A DNA stretch of 64,000 bases from Nocardia elegans NBRC 108235 (GCF_001612845.1 NZ_BDBF01000038.1:1-64000), one strand, 5' to 3'. Positions 24,270 to 34,183 are shown, counted from the first letter of the stretch. Numbers and translations: made by a program. The notes: a model not told the origin generated them from the letters alone.

Positions 24270-26968
24270 TTCTTCGCCGCCGGCTCCGTGATCTGCGCCA
24301 GCCGCGCCCCGATCCGGGTCACCTCGGATTCGGCGACCTCGCGGCGGGTGCGGATCTTGGCGACCACCTCGTCGGGCGCCTTGGCCAGGAAGGCCTCGTT
24401 GCCGAGTTTGGCGCTGGTGGCGGCGAGGTCCTTCTGCGCGGCCGCGAGATCCTTCTCCAGCCGGCGGCGTTCGGCGTCGAGGTCGACCGAGCCGGAGGTG
24501 TCCAGTTCGACGGTGACGGTGGCGCCGGACAGGCGCACCTCCACGGCGGCGGTCGCGGAGAAGTCGGCGTCCGGAGCGGTGAGCCGGGCCAGGCTGGCGA
24601 TCTCCGCGTGCAGCCCGGTGAGGTCGGCGGTATCGATGCCGATCAGTTTCGCGGCGACCTTCTGCTTGTCGGTCAGGCCCTGATCGCTGCGGAACCGGCG
24701 GATCTCGGTGACGAGCTTCTGCAGATCCGCGATGCGCTGCGCCGCAACGGTATCGGTGGCGACCCCGGAGGACTGCGGCCACGCGGCGATCACCAGCGAG
24801 TCGTCATCGCCGGCCTCGGTGAGGGCCTGCCACAGCGTTTCGGTGACGAACGGGATGGCCGGGTGCAGCAGGCGCAGCACCGAATCCAGCACGTTGCCGA
24901 GAACGATGCGCGTGCTCGCGGCTCGCTCCTCCGACTCGGCGAACTGCACCTTGGCCAATTCCAGGTACCAGTCACACAGTTCGTCCCAGGCGAAGTGGTA
25001 CAGCGCCTCACAGGCCTTGCCGAATTCGTAGCGGTCGAAGGCCGCGTCCACCTCGGCGCGCACCTCGTCCAGCCGGTCGAGGATCCACCGATCGGTGTCG
25101 GTGAGGGTGGCGCGTTCGGGCAGTTCGCCCGGCGCGGCCCCGTTCATGAGCGCGAACTTGCTGGCGTTGAACAGCTTCGTGATGAAATTGCGCGAAGCCT
25201 GCACGTGCGGCGGACCGACCGACAGGTCGCTGCCCGGCTGGGCGCCCCGGGCCAGGGTGAAACGTGTTGCGTCCGCTCCGAACTCGTCGATCCACACCAG
25301 CGGGTCGACACCGATGCCCTTGGACTTGGAGTATTTGCGGCCGAATTCGTCGCGGATGAGGCCGTGCAGGAAGACGTCGTCGAACGGAACCTGTTGCCGC
25401 CCGGAGTCCTTACCGGCGGCGATGACCGGATCGTCGGAGACGAACATGCCGAACATCATCATCCGGGCCACCCAGAAGAACAGGATGTCGTAGCCGGTGA
25501 CCAGCACACTGGTGGGATAGAACTTCGCCAGTTCCGGGGTGGCGTCCGGCCAGCCCATCGTGGAGAAGGGCCACAGGCCGGAGGAGAACCAGGTGTCGAG
25601 GACATCCGGGTCCTGCACCCAGCCCTCGGGCGCCTGCTCGTCGGGGCCGACACACGCGATCTCGCCCTCGGGGCCGTACCAGATCGGGATGCGGTGGCCC
25701 CACCACAGCTGCCGCGAGATGCACCAGTCGTGCATGTTGTCGACCCATTCGAACCAGCGCGGTTCCTGGCTCGCCGGGTAGATCTTCACCGCGCCGTTGC
25801 GTACGGCGTCACCGGCCGCCTTGGCCAGCGATTCGACCTTCACCCACCACTGCATCGACAGGCGCGGTTCGATCGGTTCGCCGGAGCGCTCGGAGTGTCC
25901 GACGCTGTGCACGTACGGACGCTTCTCAGCGACGATGCGTCCTTCGTCGGCCAGCCGCTCGCGAATCTTGACGCGCGCCTCGAACCGGTCCATCCCGTCG
26001 AATTCGGTTCCGGTGTCGGCGATCTTGCCGGTCTTGTCCATGATGGTCGGCATCGGCAGGTTGTGCCGCAGGCCGATCTCGAAGTCGTTGGGGTCGTGCG
26101 CGGGGGTGATCTTCACTGCGCCGGAGCCGAATTCGGGGTCGACGTAGTCGTCGGCGACGATCGGGATCTGGCGACCGGTGATCGGGTGGTAGACGGTGGT
26201 GCCGATCAGCGCCCGGTATCGCTCGTCGTCCGGATGCACCGCGACCGCGGTATCGCCGAGCATGGTCTCCACCCGGGTGGTGGCCACGATGACGTGCGGT
26301 TCGTCGTCGTTCAGCGAGCCGTAGCGCAGCGAGACGAGCTCGCCCTCGACGTCCTCGTATTTCACCTCGACGTCGGAGATGGCGGTCTCGAGCGAGGGCG
26401 ACCAGTTCACCAGGCGCTCGGCCCGGTAGATCAGCCCGGCGTCGTAGAGGCGCTTGAAGATGGTCTGCACCGCGCGGGACAGGCCGTCGTCCATGGTGAA
26501 GCGGTCGCGGCTCCAGTCGATGCCGTCGCCGAGGCGGCGCATCTGGCCCTGGATGGCGCCGCCGGATTCGCGCTTCCAATCCCAGACCTTGTCGACGAAC
26601 AGTTCGCGGCCGAAGTCTTCCTTGGTCTTGCCGTCGACGGCGAGCTGCTTCTCGACCACGGTCTGGGTGGCGATACCGGCGTGGTCCATACCGGGCAGCC
26701 ACAGCACCTCGTAGCCCTGCATCCGCTTGCGGCGGGTGAGCAGGTCCATCAGGGTGTGGTCGAAGGCGTGGCCCATGTGCAGGTTGCCGGTGACGTTCGG
26801 CGGCGGCAGCACGATCGAATAGGGCGGCTTGTCGCTCGCCGGGTCGGCGGTGAAGTAACCGGCCGCTACCCAGCGCTCGTACAGGTCGGCCTCTACATCG
26901 CTGGGGTTCCAGCTCTTGGGGAGGGCGTCGGCACGATTTCGCGAGTTATCAGGGGCTGCGCTGGTCAC
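24266..26968 (-). CDS. valS: Valyl-tRNA synthetase
   Basis: A 900-residue class I synthetase. The HIGH motif appears as NLHMGHAFDH, the KMSKS motif as KYSKSKG, the large CP1 editing domain lies between them, and a C-terminal coiled coil (LDAERRRLEKDLAAAQKDLAA) binds tRNA-Val. Length is typical. It heads the valS-folC pair. No T-box-like leader was seen upstream. Confidence 0.98.
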   Translation of the reverse strand: MTSAAPDNSRNRADALPKSWNPSDVEADLYERWVAAGYFTADPASDKPPYSIVLPPPNVTGNLHMGHAFDHTLMDLLTRRKRMQGYEVLWLPGMDHAGIATQTVVEKQLAVDGKTKEDFGRELFVDKVWDWKRESGGAIQGQMRRLGDGIDWSRDRFTMDDGLSRAVQTIFKRLYDAGLIYRAERLVNWSPSLETAISDVEVKYEDVEGELVSLRYGSLNDDEPHVIVATTRVETMLGDTAVAVHPDDERYRALIGTTVYHPITGRQIPIVADDYVDPEFGSGAVKITPAHDPNDFEIGLRHNLPMPTIMDKTGKIADTGTEFDGMDRFEARVKIRERLADEGRIVAEKRPYVHSVGHSERSGEPIEPRLSMQWWVKVESLAKAAGDAVRNGAVKIYPASQEPRWFEWVDNMHDWCISRQLWWGHRIPIWYGPEGEIACVGPDEQAPEGWVQDPDVLDTWFSSGLWPFSTMGWPDATPELAKFYPTSVLVTGYDILFFWVARMMMFGMFVSDDPVIAAGKDSGRQQVPFDDVFLHGLIRDEFGRKYSKSKGIGVDPLVWIDEFGADATRFTLARGAQPGSDLSVGPPHVQASRNFITKLFNASKFALMNGAAPGELPERATLTDTDRWILDRLDEVRAEVDAAFDRYEFGKACEALYHFAWDELCDWYLELAKVQFAESEERAASTRIVLGNVLDSVLRLLHPAIPFVTETLWQALTEAGDDDSLVIAAWPQSSGVATDTVAAQRIADLQKLVTEIRRFRSDQGLTDKQKVAAKLIGIDTADLTGLHAEIASLARLTAPDADFSATAAVEVRLSGATVTVELDTSGSVDLDAERRRLEKDLAAAQKDLAATSAKLGNEAFLAKAPDEVVAKIRTRREVAESEVTRIGARLAQITEPAAKK

Positions 26969-27037
26969 CGTGCGATTCTACGGAGTTGAGCAGGAGCACT
27001 CGACAGGGCCCTGCACACGGCACCGGAGAAAGATATA

Positions 27038-27080
27038 GGGCGGGGGTTTCGGCGGATGAGGGACACCGAAACCCCCGCCC
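27038..27080 (-). terminator. Perfect 15-bp hairpin between the lipid-kinase gene and valS
   Basis: Arms 27038-27052 and 27066-27080 (GGGCGGGGGTTTCGG type) are perfectly complementary around a 13-base loop. It lies 160 bp after the dagK-like gene and 70 bp before valS. It probably isolates valS from upstream transcription. The remaining 27081-27240 contain no gene. Confidence 0.65.
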
Positions 27081-27240
27081 ACGTCTTCGAGACTACCGCC
27101 CGGATCGGCGCAATACACCAATCCATATGCAATTCTCAGCTTTTGCCCGAATCCGTTGTGCAGGTGCGGGTTTGCCACTCAGCATGCTCGCAGATTCGCC
27201 GCCGAGATGCGGAGGCCGCGCCCCGCCTGCGCGCGGCGGG

Positions 27241-28212
27241 TCACGGCACGAGTATCGCCAGCGCTCCGGGTTCGGCGCGGAAGGTAGCTGGTAGCAGTCC
27301 CGCCGGGTCGCCGTCGGCGGTCGCCGGTACCGCGGCGGTGAGGGTGATGGTCCGGGCCCGATAGTGCCCGACCGCCGGATGATCGACGCGCTTGCCGGCG
27401 GCCAGCGCCGGGAGCAGCCGGACCATCTGCAGCCGCGACATGTCGCCGACCACGGTCAGGTCGAGCAGGCCGTCGTCGACGATCGCGTCGGGGCAGATGA
27501 GCATGCCCCCGCCGTAGGTCCGGGTGTTGCCGACCGCCACCATCACGGCCTCGGTCTCGAAGACGCGATCACCGGCCGAACCCGGCTCGCCGGACAATTC
27601 GATGCGGTAGGGCACCCCGAGTTGCCCGAGCAGTTCCGGCACGGCGGCGAAGGAGTACCGCAGCGAGCCCTTCGGCCGGCGCATGCTGTTGGCGCGCAAC
27701 GTCACTCGCGCGTCGAAGCCGGTGCCGGCGACGGTGGCGAATCGCATGGGCCGATGCGCGACCGCGGGTTCGATGCCGGCCGCCCACCCCTGGGCGTGCT
27801 CGGGGTCGGGCCGGGATTCGATCGCGCCGAGGTCGATGGTGCGCACGGAACCGCCGAGCACGATATCGGCCGCGGCGCGCGGATCGTCGTCGGGCACCCC
27901 CAGCTCCCGGGCCAGGTCGTTCCCGGTCCCACCGGGCAGCAGCCCCAGCGGCACCCCGGTCGAGGCGATGGCCTGCAGCGTGACGCAGACCAGTCCGTCA
28001 CCGCCCGCGCAGACGACGGCGTCGGGACACTCTGGTCCCCGCACCGAATCCCGGAGCAGGCGAACGGTTTCCGCGGCGTCGGCACCGCGGATCTCGCGCA
28101 CCCGCACACCGCGTTCGGCGAAGCGGGCGGCGGCCGCGGCGGCCGCGGCCAGTCCCCGGCCGTGGCCGGAATGCGGGTTGGTCACCAGCGCGACCGATCG
28201 GATGGCGGTCAT
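27241..28212 (-). CDS. Diacylglycerol/lipid kinase (DagK family)
   Basis: A 323-residue soluble lipid kinase. It shows the catalytic-domain motif VVCAGGDG (GGDG nucleotide site) and LGLLPGGTGNDLARELG, both hallmarks of the family. These enzymes phosphorylate diacylglycerol or related lipids at the membrane. The ATG at 28212 overlaps the stop of the flavoprotein gene by 4 bp. The pairing with a flavoprotein, a TetR gene and glpD matches Rv2252-Rv2249c of M. tuberculosis, where Rv2252 is a lipid kinase linked to phosphatidylinositol mannosides. Confidence 0.88.
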   Translation of the reverse strand: MTAIRSVALVTNPHSGHGRGLAAAAAAAARFAERGVRVREIRGADAAETVRLLRDSVRGPECPDAVVCAGGDGLVCVTLQAIASTGVPLGLLPGGTGNDLARELGVPDDDPRAAADIVLGGSVRTIDLGAIESRPDPEHAQGWAAGIEPAVAHRPMRFATVAGTGFDARVTLRANSMRRPKGSLRYSFAAVPELLGQLGVPYRIELSGEPGSAGDRVFETEAVMVAVGNTRTYGGGMLICPDAIVDDGLLDLTVVGDMSRLQMVRLLPALAAGKRVDHPAVGHYRARTITLTAAVPATADGDPAGLLPATFRAEPGALAILVP

Positions 28213-29864
28213 GGAATCAGCTTGCCCGGGTTGAGGATTCCCGCCGGGTCGACGGCATCCTTGACCGCGCGCAGGATGCGCGCGCCGAGGTCGCCGATCT
28301 CGGCCGACATCCACGGCCGGTGGTCGGCGCCGACGGCGTGGTGGTGGGTGATGGTGCCACCGTTTCCGGCGATGGCGTCACCGACGGCGCGTTTGGCCTG
28401 CGCCCACTGCGCCAGCGGATCGTCGGCCTGTTTGGCGACGACGGTGAAATACAGCGAGGCGCCGGTCGGGTAGGTATGCGAGATATGACACATCACCAGC
28501 GCGGGAGTGCCCTGCTCTCCGAGCGATTCGGTGAGTGCGGTGGTGACCGCCGCCTTGAGCCGCTCGACATTCGACCAACTGGTCGCCGTTTCGAGCGTTT
28601 CGCACAGCACGCCGATGTCGAGCAGCGCATCGCGCAGATACGGCGCGGCGAAACGGCCGTGTTCCCATTCCCGCGCCGGCTGCTCACCGAGTGCGGTGCC
28701 GCCGGCCGCGGCGAGCAGTGCCGAGGCCTCGGCACTCCGCGCGGCCACATGGGCCGCGGTGCCCTCGAACGTGGTGACGGCCAGGCAGCCACCGACCGAC
28801 GCCCCGCCGATATCACCGGAACGGGCCAGATTGAGCCCGGTCTCGGCCTCGTCGGACAACCGCAGCACGGTCGGCGCCGCGCCGTTCTGTACCACGGTGC
28901 GCAGCGCGGCGGCGCCGGTGACGAAGTCCGGGAACGACCACGCCTGATACGCGGTGGTCTCCGGAATCGGATGCACCCGCAGCGTCACCTCGGTGATGAC
29001 GCCGAGCGTGCCCTCGGATCCGGCGAACAACTCGCGCAGATCGGGTCCGGCGGCCGAGGCTGGTGCGCGGCCGAGATCGACTGTGCCCGTGGGTGTTGCG
29101 ACCTTCAGGCGCATGATCATGTCGTCGAAGCGGCCGTAGCCGGCCGAGGCCTGGCCCGAGGATCGGGTGGCCGCGAAGCCGCCGATGCTCGCGTATTCGA
29201 AGCTCTGCGGGAAATGCCCGAGCGACAGGCCGTGGCCGGCGAGCAGTTTCTCCGCCTGCGGCCCGGTCAGCCCGGCCCCCAGGGTCGCGGTGCCGCTCAC
29301 CGGGTCGACGTCGGACAGTCCGTCGAGGCGCCGCAGATCCAGGGCGATCACGGTGGCGAAGCGACCCCGCGCGGGTTCCACCCCGCCCACCACACTGGTG
29401 CCGCCGCCGAAGGGGACGACCGCGACGGCCTGTTCGGCGCAGTAGGCCAGAACGGCCAGCACCTGGTCGTGGTCGGCGGGAAAGACGACGGCGTCGGGTG
29501 CGTCCTGCGGCTCTTCGGCGCGCCGGCGCAGCAGGTCGGGGGTGCTCTTGCCGCCCGCGTGCAACAACCGGTCGCGGTGGCCGGTCGACACTTGGTCCGC
29601 ACCGACCACCGCCGACAGCCCCGCTCGATGCGCGGCCGTCAAGCCGGATTCCCGCAGCGGCACGTCGCCCTCATCACGACGGGCCACCGGGTCCCCGGAC
29701 ACTCCGAACACCTGCGCCACCAGGGTCCGGATCCGGTCCGGAAGCGGCGCATGCGCCGAGGCGATGCCCCAGGCATCCCAGACCATACTCGGGCGATCGG
29801 ACGACTCGCCCGGCGTCGAGTTTTCCGGTTGTACTGCCGATGTGTCCTGTCGCGTGTCGACCAT
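28209..29864 (-). CDS. FAD-linked oxidase, alkylglycerone-phosphate-synthase-like
   Basis: A 551-residue flavoprotein of the vanillyl-alcohol-oxidase/PCMH fold. The FAD-binding segment PFGGGTSVVGGV and the downstream GEGTLGVIT-like region (GSEGTLGVITEVTLRVHP) are clear, and the C-terminal HHHAVGADHRPW resembles the His-rich active-site loop of AGPS. Ends with ILNPGKLIP, the typical finish of the family. Probably involved in ether-lipid or acyl-DHAP metabolism with the kinase and GlpD beside it. The start at 29864 lies only 6 bp from the TetR palindrome; an internal ATG about 26 codons later is possible. Confidence 0.8.
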   Translation of the reverse strand: MVDTRQDTSAVQPENSTPGESSDRPSMVWDAWGIASAHAPLPDRIRTLVAQVFGVSGDPVARRDEGDVPLRESGLTAAHRAGLSAVVGADQVSTGHRDRLLHAGGKSTPDLLRRRAEEPQDAPDAVVFPADHDQVLAVLAYCAEQAVAVVPFGGGTSVVGGVEPARGRFATVIALDLRRLDGLSDVDPVSGTATLGAGLTGPQAEKLLAGHGLSLGHFPQSFEYASIGGFAATRSSGQASAGYGRFDDMIMRLKVATPTGTVDLGRAPASAAGPDLRELFAGSEGTLGVITEVTLRVHPIPETTAYQAWSFPDFVTGAAALRTVVQNGAAPTVLRLSDEAETGLNLARSGDIGGASVGGCLAVTTFEGTAAHVAARSAEASALLAAAGGTALGEQPAREWEHGRFAAPYLRDALLDIGVLCETLETATSWSNVERLKAAVTTALTESLGEQGTPALVMCHISHTYPTGASLYFTVVAKQADDPLAQWAQAKRAVGDAIAGNGGTITHHHAVGADHRPWMSAEIGDLGARILRAVKDAVDPAGILNPGKLIP

Positions 29865-29869
29865 GCGTT

Positions 29870-29888
29870 ACAGTCTGACATAGACTGT
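29870..29888. promoter_or_regulatory. Palindromic operator of the divergent TetR/flavoprotein promoter
   Basis: ACAGTCT (29870-29876) and AGACTGT (29882-29888) form a perfect 7-bp inverted repeat with spacer GACAT, in the 39 bp between the divergent flavoprotein and tetR starts. An overlapping shorter palindrome TGACA/TGTCA sits at 29876-29890. The position fits an autoregulatory TetR site that controls both directions. Confidence 0.7.
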
Positions 29889-29903
29889 CAAGCAGTAACG
29901 AAC

Positions 29904-30551
29904 ATGAACGTAATTGACGAATACGGATCGATTGGTGAGTTGTTGATGGAGCCCAACGAATCCCCCGGCCCCGACGGCGAAGTGCCGGCCATCGACCTGG
30001 CGATCCTGGAGGCGGGACGCGCCTGTGTCGAGGAATTCGGCGTACGCCGGACCACGCTGAGTGAAGTCGCCCGGCGCGCCGGCGTCAGTCGCCCGACGGT
30101 GTACCGGCGCTGGCCCGACACCCGGTCGCTGATCGCCGAGCTGCTGGTCCGGGAGCTCAGCGAGATCGTGGCGGCGAGCATTCCCACCGAAGGCCCGGCC
30201 CGCGCGCGCCTGGTGGAGGGCATCGTCTCGGGCGCGGCCGAGATCCGCTCGAACCCGTTGTTCGCCAAGATCTTCCGCATCGACACCGATCTGATGCTGA
30301 CCTACGTGTTCGGCCGGCTCGGCCGCAACCAGCGGCAATTGATCCAGGTGTTCTCGACCGCTGTGCGCGAGGGACAACGCGACGGTTCCATCCGCGCCGG
30401 CGATCCCGACCACCTGGCCACCATGCTGCTGCTGATCGGCCAGTCCACCGTGCAGTCGGCGAGCACGGTCAGCCATCTGCTCGACGACGCCGGGCTCGAT
30501 GTCGAGCTCGCCCGCGTCGTCGACCGTTACCTGCGTCCCGATACCGACTAG
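29904..30551 (+). CDS. TetR-family transcriptional regulator
   Basis: A 215-residue regulator. The N-terminal helix-turn-helix is TLSEVARRAGVSRPTVYRRWP (about residues 50-70), followed by an all-helical ligand domain. ATG 29904 is used; an in-frame ATG at 29946 would leave more room for a promoter. It is divergent from the flavoprotein/lipid-kinase pair and 26 bp upstream of glpD, so it likely controls both using the palindrome at 29870-29888. The ligand is unknown; a lipid or glycerol metabolite is plausible. It corresponds in position to Rv2250c. Confidence 0.88.
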   Translation: MNVIDEYGSIGELLMEPNESPGPDGEVPAIDLAILEAGRACVEEFGVRRTTLSEVARRAGVSRPTVYRRWPDTRSLIAELLVRELSEIVAASIPTEGPARARLVEGIVSGAAEIRSNPLFAKIFRIDTDLMLTYVFGRLGRNQRQLIQVFSTAVREGQRDGSIRAGDPDHLATMLLLIGQSTVQSASTVSHLLDDAGLDVELARVVDRYLRPDTD

Positions 30552-30577
30552 TCCGAAAACAGAGAGCGAGACAGCGC

Positions 30578-32158
30578 ATGCTCGACGAGAGCGCATCGAC
30601 GGCGGGCCACGGGCTCGGCGACACCGCGGGAGATTCGGCACTCAACGCCGCCCGCCGCGGCCGTGAACTGCGGGCGCTCGGCGACGCGGACCGCATCGAC
30701 GTCCTGGTCGTCGGCGGCGGTGTCACCGGTGCGGGGGTGGCGTTGGACGCGGCCGCTCGCGGCTTGCGAACCGTCCTGGTGGAGGCCCACGATCTGGCCT
30801 TCGGGACCAGCCGGTGGAGTTCGAAACTCGTCCACGGCGGATTGCGCTATCTGGCCTCCGGCGGGGTCGGAATCGCCCACGAGAGCGCGGTGGAACGCGA
30901 CATCCTGCTCACCACAACCGCACCTCACCTGACTCGCTCGATTCCGCAGCTGGTCCCGTCGTTCTCGGGCGGTTCCCTGCCGCAGCGACTGCTGGTCCGC
31001 GCGGGCTTCCTGGCCGGAGATGTGCTGCGGCGCAGCGCCGGAACCTCGCCGAGGGTATTGCCGCGATCGCGCCGGGTCGCCGCGGCCGAAGCGCTGCGGC
31101 TGGCGCCGACACTGCGCCGCGCCGGGTTGCGCGGCGGGATGACGGCCTGGGACGGCCAGCTCGTCGACGACGCGCGACTGGTGGTGACGATCGCGCGCAC
31201 CGCCGCGGCGCACGGCGCGACCGTGCTCACCCGGGTACGCGCCGAGCAGGTGACCGGTGAGTCCGCGGTCCTGCACGATGTGCTGACCGGTGAAACCCTG
31301 TCCGTACGAGCACGTTCGGTGATCAACGCGGCCGGGGTGTGGGCCGACCAGGTCGATCCGAGCATCGAGTTGCGGCCCAGCCGCGGCACCCACCTGGTCT
31401 TCGACGCCGCGGCCTTCGGCGGGCTCACCGCCTCGCTGACCGTGCCGATTCCCGGCAGCACCAGCCGTTTCGTCTTCGCCTTCCCGGCCGCGCACGGCCG
31501 CGTCTATCTGGGGCTGACCGACGAGGACGCACCCGGCCCGGTTCCGGACGAACCGAAGCCCACCGACTCCGAGGTCGATTTCCTGCTCGACACGGTGAAC
31601 ACCGTGCTGCGGGAACCGTTGCGGCGCAGCGATATCCGCGGGTCGTTCGCCGGCCTGCGGCCACTGCTGCGCACCGCCGACGACTCCACCGCCGACATCT
31701 CCCGGGAGCACGCGGTCCTGCACTCCCCCGGCGGCCCGGTCACCATCGTCGGCGGCAAGCTGACCACCTACCGGCAGATGGCCGAGGATGCGGTCGATGC
31801 CGCCGTAGCCGCCGCCGGCCTGTCCGCCGGCCCCTGCCGGACCAAGCGAATTCCGTTGGTAGGAGCGGTGTCCGGACGCTCGCGCGACCGGATCGCGGCA
31901 CCCGGGGTGCTGGTCGAACGGTACGGGGATCAGGCCACCCAGGTGCTCGCCGCACTGCGGGACAACCCGGGCCTCGCCGAACCGGTCGCACCCGGTATCG
32001 ACGTGCTGCGCGCCGAATTCGCTTATGCGACAACTCATGAGGGCGCGCTGAACGAGAGCGACCTACTGGATCGACGCACCCGGATCGGCCTCGTCGACAG
32101 TGACCGAGCCGCAGCCCTCCCGGCCGCACAGGAGGCACTCGCCGCCAGCCGGGCCTGA
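30578..32158 (+). CDS. glpD: Aerobic glycerol-3-phosphate dehydrogenase
   Basis: A 526-residue FAD enzyme that oxidises glycerol-3-phosphate to dihydroxyacetone phosphate at the membrane and feeds electrons to quinone. It has the dinucleotide motif VLVVGGGVTGAGVALDAA, the GlpD block SSKLVHGGLRYL, SRGTHLVF and TIVGGKLTTYRQMAEDAVD. Length is typical. It follows the TetR gene directly and is probably co-transcribed. It corresponds to glpD1 in the Rv2249c region. It would supply DHAP, the head-group precursor used by AGPS-like enzymes. Confidence 0.93.
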   Translation: MLDESASTAGHGLGDTAGDSALNAARRGRELRALGDADRIDVLVVGGGVTGAGVALDAAARGLRTVLVEAHDLAFGTSRWSSKLVHGGLRYLASGGVGIAHESAVERDILLTTTAPHLTRSIPQLVPSFSGGSLPQRLLVRAGFLAGDVLRRSAGTSPRVLPRSRRVAAAEALRLAPTLRRAGLRGGMTAWDGQLVDDARLVVTIARTAAAHGATVLTRVRAEQVTGESAVLHDVLTGETLSVRARSVINAAGVWADQVDPSIELRPSRGTHLVFDAAAFGGLTASLTVPIPGSTSRFVFAFPAAHGRVYLGLTDEDAPGPVPDEPKPTDSEVDFLLDTVNTVLREPLRRSDIRGSFAGLRPLLRTADDSTADISREHAVLHSPGGPVTIVGGKLTTYRQMAEDAVDAAVAAAGLSAGPCRTKRIPLVGAVSGRSRDRIAAPGVLVERYGDQATQVLAALRDNPGLAEPVAPGIDVLRAEFAYATTHEGALNESDLLDRRTRIGLVDSDRAAALPAAQEALAASRA

Positions 32159-32293
32159 ACGACCTCAGCCCGCCATGACGTCGTACCGGGACGGCTACGC
32201 GCCCGCGACCCCGAGGCGGATCGCATTCCGAGCCGCTCACCGCGGAACCGGTTCGCGACGTCGGCGCTGCGGGTCAAGACCCTGGAACGCCGA

Positions 32294-33133
32294 CTATCCC
32301 CACAGATCGGCGATCCGCGCCGCCGCCGACTCCCCCTGCACCCGACCGGCATGCGCCGACGGCACGCGGGAGGCGGTGTCGAGCGGATTCGCCCCGAAGG
32401 CGGCGATCGCGGCCTCGTCGGGGACGATCGATTCCACCCGCGCGCCCCGTTCGATCAGTTCCGCGATCTCACCGTCCAGCGCCGGATCGGGCAGCGGCGC
32501 GATGATCAGCACCCGGTCGAATCCGGCCGCCAGATCGGCATTGACACTGGTCCGCACGCCACCGTCGGTATAGCGCACGCCGTCGACGGTGTGCGGCGGC
32601 CAGACCAGCGGCACCGCCGAACTGGCGGTTACCGCGTCGACCAGCGCGACCCTGGAGTCGCGATCGAAGACGCGCGGTTCACCCGTGCCGGCGTCGACGG
32701 CGGTGATCAGCAGCCGCTGCCGGGGCCATTCGTGCACCGGCAGCCGCGATGCGATCACCGCGCGCCGGGCGGATTCCGGCACGGTCTCGGTCGCCAGGGC
32801 GAGGTTGCCGAGTCGCCGCCGCGCCACGGCCATATCCCCGTCGCTCTCGGTGATGATCTGGTTGATCGTCTCCCACACCCCCTCGAGCGGATTGCCCTCC
32901 GGCACGATCTCGGCGCTCTGCAGCGCCGGGTCGATCTGGCGGCGGAACAGCTCCTCCGGGGGCAGCCCGCTGGTCAGCTGTGCCGCCACATTGGCGCCCG
33001 CCGACGTGCCGATGTACACATCGGCGGCAGTGAGATCGATGCCCGCATCGGCCAACCCGGCGATCACGCCGTTCGCCCAGGCGATACCCGCCACCCCACC
33101 GCCGCCGATCACCAGCGCCCGCTCGTCCGACAT
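32294..33133 (-). CDS. Patatin-like phospholipase
   Basis: A 279-residue serine hydrolase. The oxyanion motif is VIGGGGVAGIAWANG, the nucleophile elbow is GTSAG and the catalytic aspartate is in the DGG motif YTDGGVRTSVNADLA, giving the Ser-Asp dyad of patatins. No signal peptide is visible. Two ATGs are adjacent; the one at 33133 is preferred because GGGAG lies 5 bases before it, against 2 bases for 33136. It is convergent with glpD. Substrate is likely a membrane phospholipid or lipid ester. Confidence 0.88.
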   Translation of the reverse strand: MSDERALVIGGGGVAGIAWANGVIAGLADAGIDLTAADVYIGTSAGANVAAQLTSGLPPEELFRRQIDPALQSAEIVPEGNPLEGVWETINQIITESDGDMAVARRRLGNLALATETVPESARRAVIASRLPVHEWPRQRLLITAVDAGTGEPRVFDRDSRVALVDAVTASSAVPLVWPPHTVDGVRYTDGGVRTSVNADLAAGFDRVLIIAPLPDPALDGEIAELIERGARVESIVPDEAAIAAFGANPLDTASRVPSAHAGRVQGESAAARIADLWG

Positions 33134-33235
33134 CATCGCTCCCACATCTCGTACCGCGTTCCCGACCGCTCGGGACAACCTCGACGGTAGCGACGACCAT
33201 TCCCCCGGCGCGATTACCGGACGGGTAATGAAATG

Positions 33236-34030
33236 TCAGGACGCGTTACCACCCACGCTGAACGCGACACCGCTCGGATCGCGCAGCGCGGCCAACCGCC
33301 CGTACGGCGTGTTCTCGGGCTCGGATTCGACCGAACCCCCCAGGCTCACCGCCTGCTTCACCGTCGCATCGACGTCCTCGGCGCCGATGTAGACGCGCCA
33401 CCCGCCGGGAGATCCCGCGGGCAGATACGCCGCCGAGTCCATCACGCCACCGAGCATCGGCGTCGCGGAATGAATTGTCGTGTAACGGAACTCGGGTGAA
33501 TCACCGACGGTGAAGGGATCGCGCCAGCCGAACACCTCGCGGTAGAACGTCAACGCCTCCGCATAGGCCGGTGTGTGCAGTTCGAACCACGACGGGTACC
33601 CGACGTGCCCGCTCCAGTGGCCGCCACCGGCGACGCCGAAGGAACCGAAGCCGCGATGGACGCCGGGCTGCCACGCACCGACGCCCGCACCGGACGGATC
33701 GGCGAGTACGGCCATACTGCCCACGTCGCCGATGGCCATCGGCTCCACCACGACCCGGCCGCCGTGGTCGGCGGCGGAGGCGGCGGTGGCATGGACATCG
33801 ACGCTGGTCAGATACACGGTCCATTGATCGGGCGCACCGTCGGTGCCGTCGTTGCGCATCCCTCCGGCGACGGCATTGCCGTCCTTGCGGAAGGTGATGT
33901 ACCCGCCGTACTGCTCATCGCTCTCGGCGGTCCAGCCGAACAGCTCGCCGTAGAAATCGATGGCTCGAGCGGTGTCGGCGGTGAACAGCTCGATCCAGCA
34001 CGGATCTCCGGGTTCGAAGGTGTAGGACAT
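33236..34030 (-). CDS. Two-domain VOC/glyoxalase-fold protein
   Basis: A 264-residue protein with two tandem glyoxalase/bleomycin-resistance modules. The first begins PCWIELFTADTARAIDFYGELFGW, the second SWFELHTPAYAEALTFYREVFGW, each with the aromatic FY..(L/V)FGW signature and a terminal DPSG turn. The pattern matches the actinobacterial group that includes CFP32 of M. tuberculosis. Metal-binding residues cannot be fixed without an alignment. The specific reaction is unknown. It is divergent from the Mo-oxidoreductase gene. Confidence 0.85.
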   Translation of the reverse strand: MSYTFEPGDPCWIELFTADTARAIDFYGELFGWTAESDEQYGGYITFRKDGNAVAGGMRNDGTDGAPDQWTVYLTSVDVHATAASAADHGGRVVVEPMAIGDVGSMAVLADPSGAGVGAWQPGVHRGFGSFGVAGGGHWSGHVGYPSWFELHTPAYAEALTFYREVFGWRDPFTVGDSPEFRYTTIHSATPMLGGVMDSAAYLPAGSPGGWRVYIGAEDVDATVKQAVSLGGSVESEPENTPYGRLAALRDPSGVAFSVGGNAS

Positions 34031-34183
34031 GATCGCTCCTCTGGATGGGATTGCGTTCTCTCACCGGTACGACGGCGCCGGACGGACAAACTCATCGGCA
34101 CCGGTTCAAGCCTGGCACCACGCAGCGGCAGTCGGCCCGATTTGTGGGTAGCGTTTGTGAACTAACTCTTCTACGCTGCTCCC

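Noticed and set aside
26969..27037. T-box leader before valS
   Set aside because: Too short and lacks the T-box sequence and specifier-loop arrangement.
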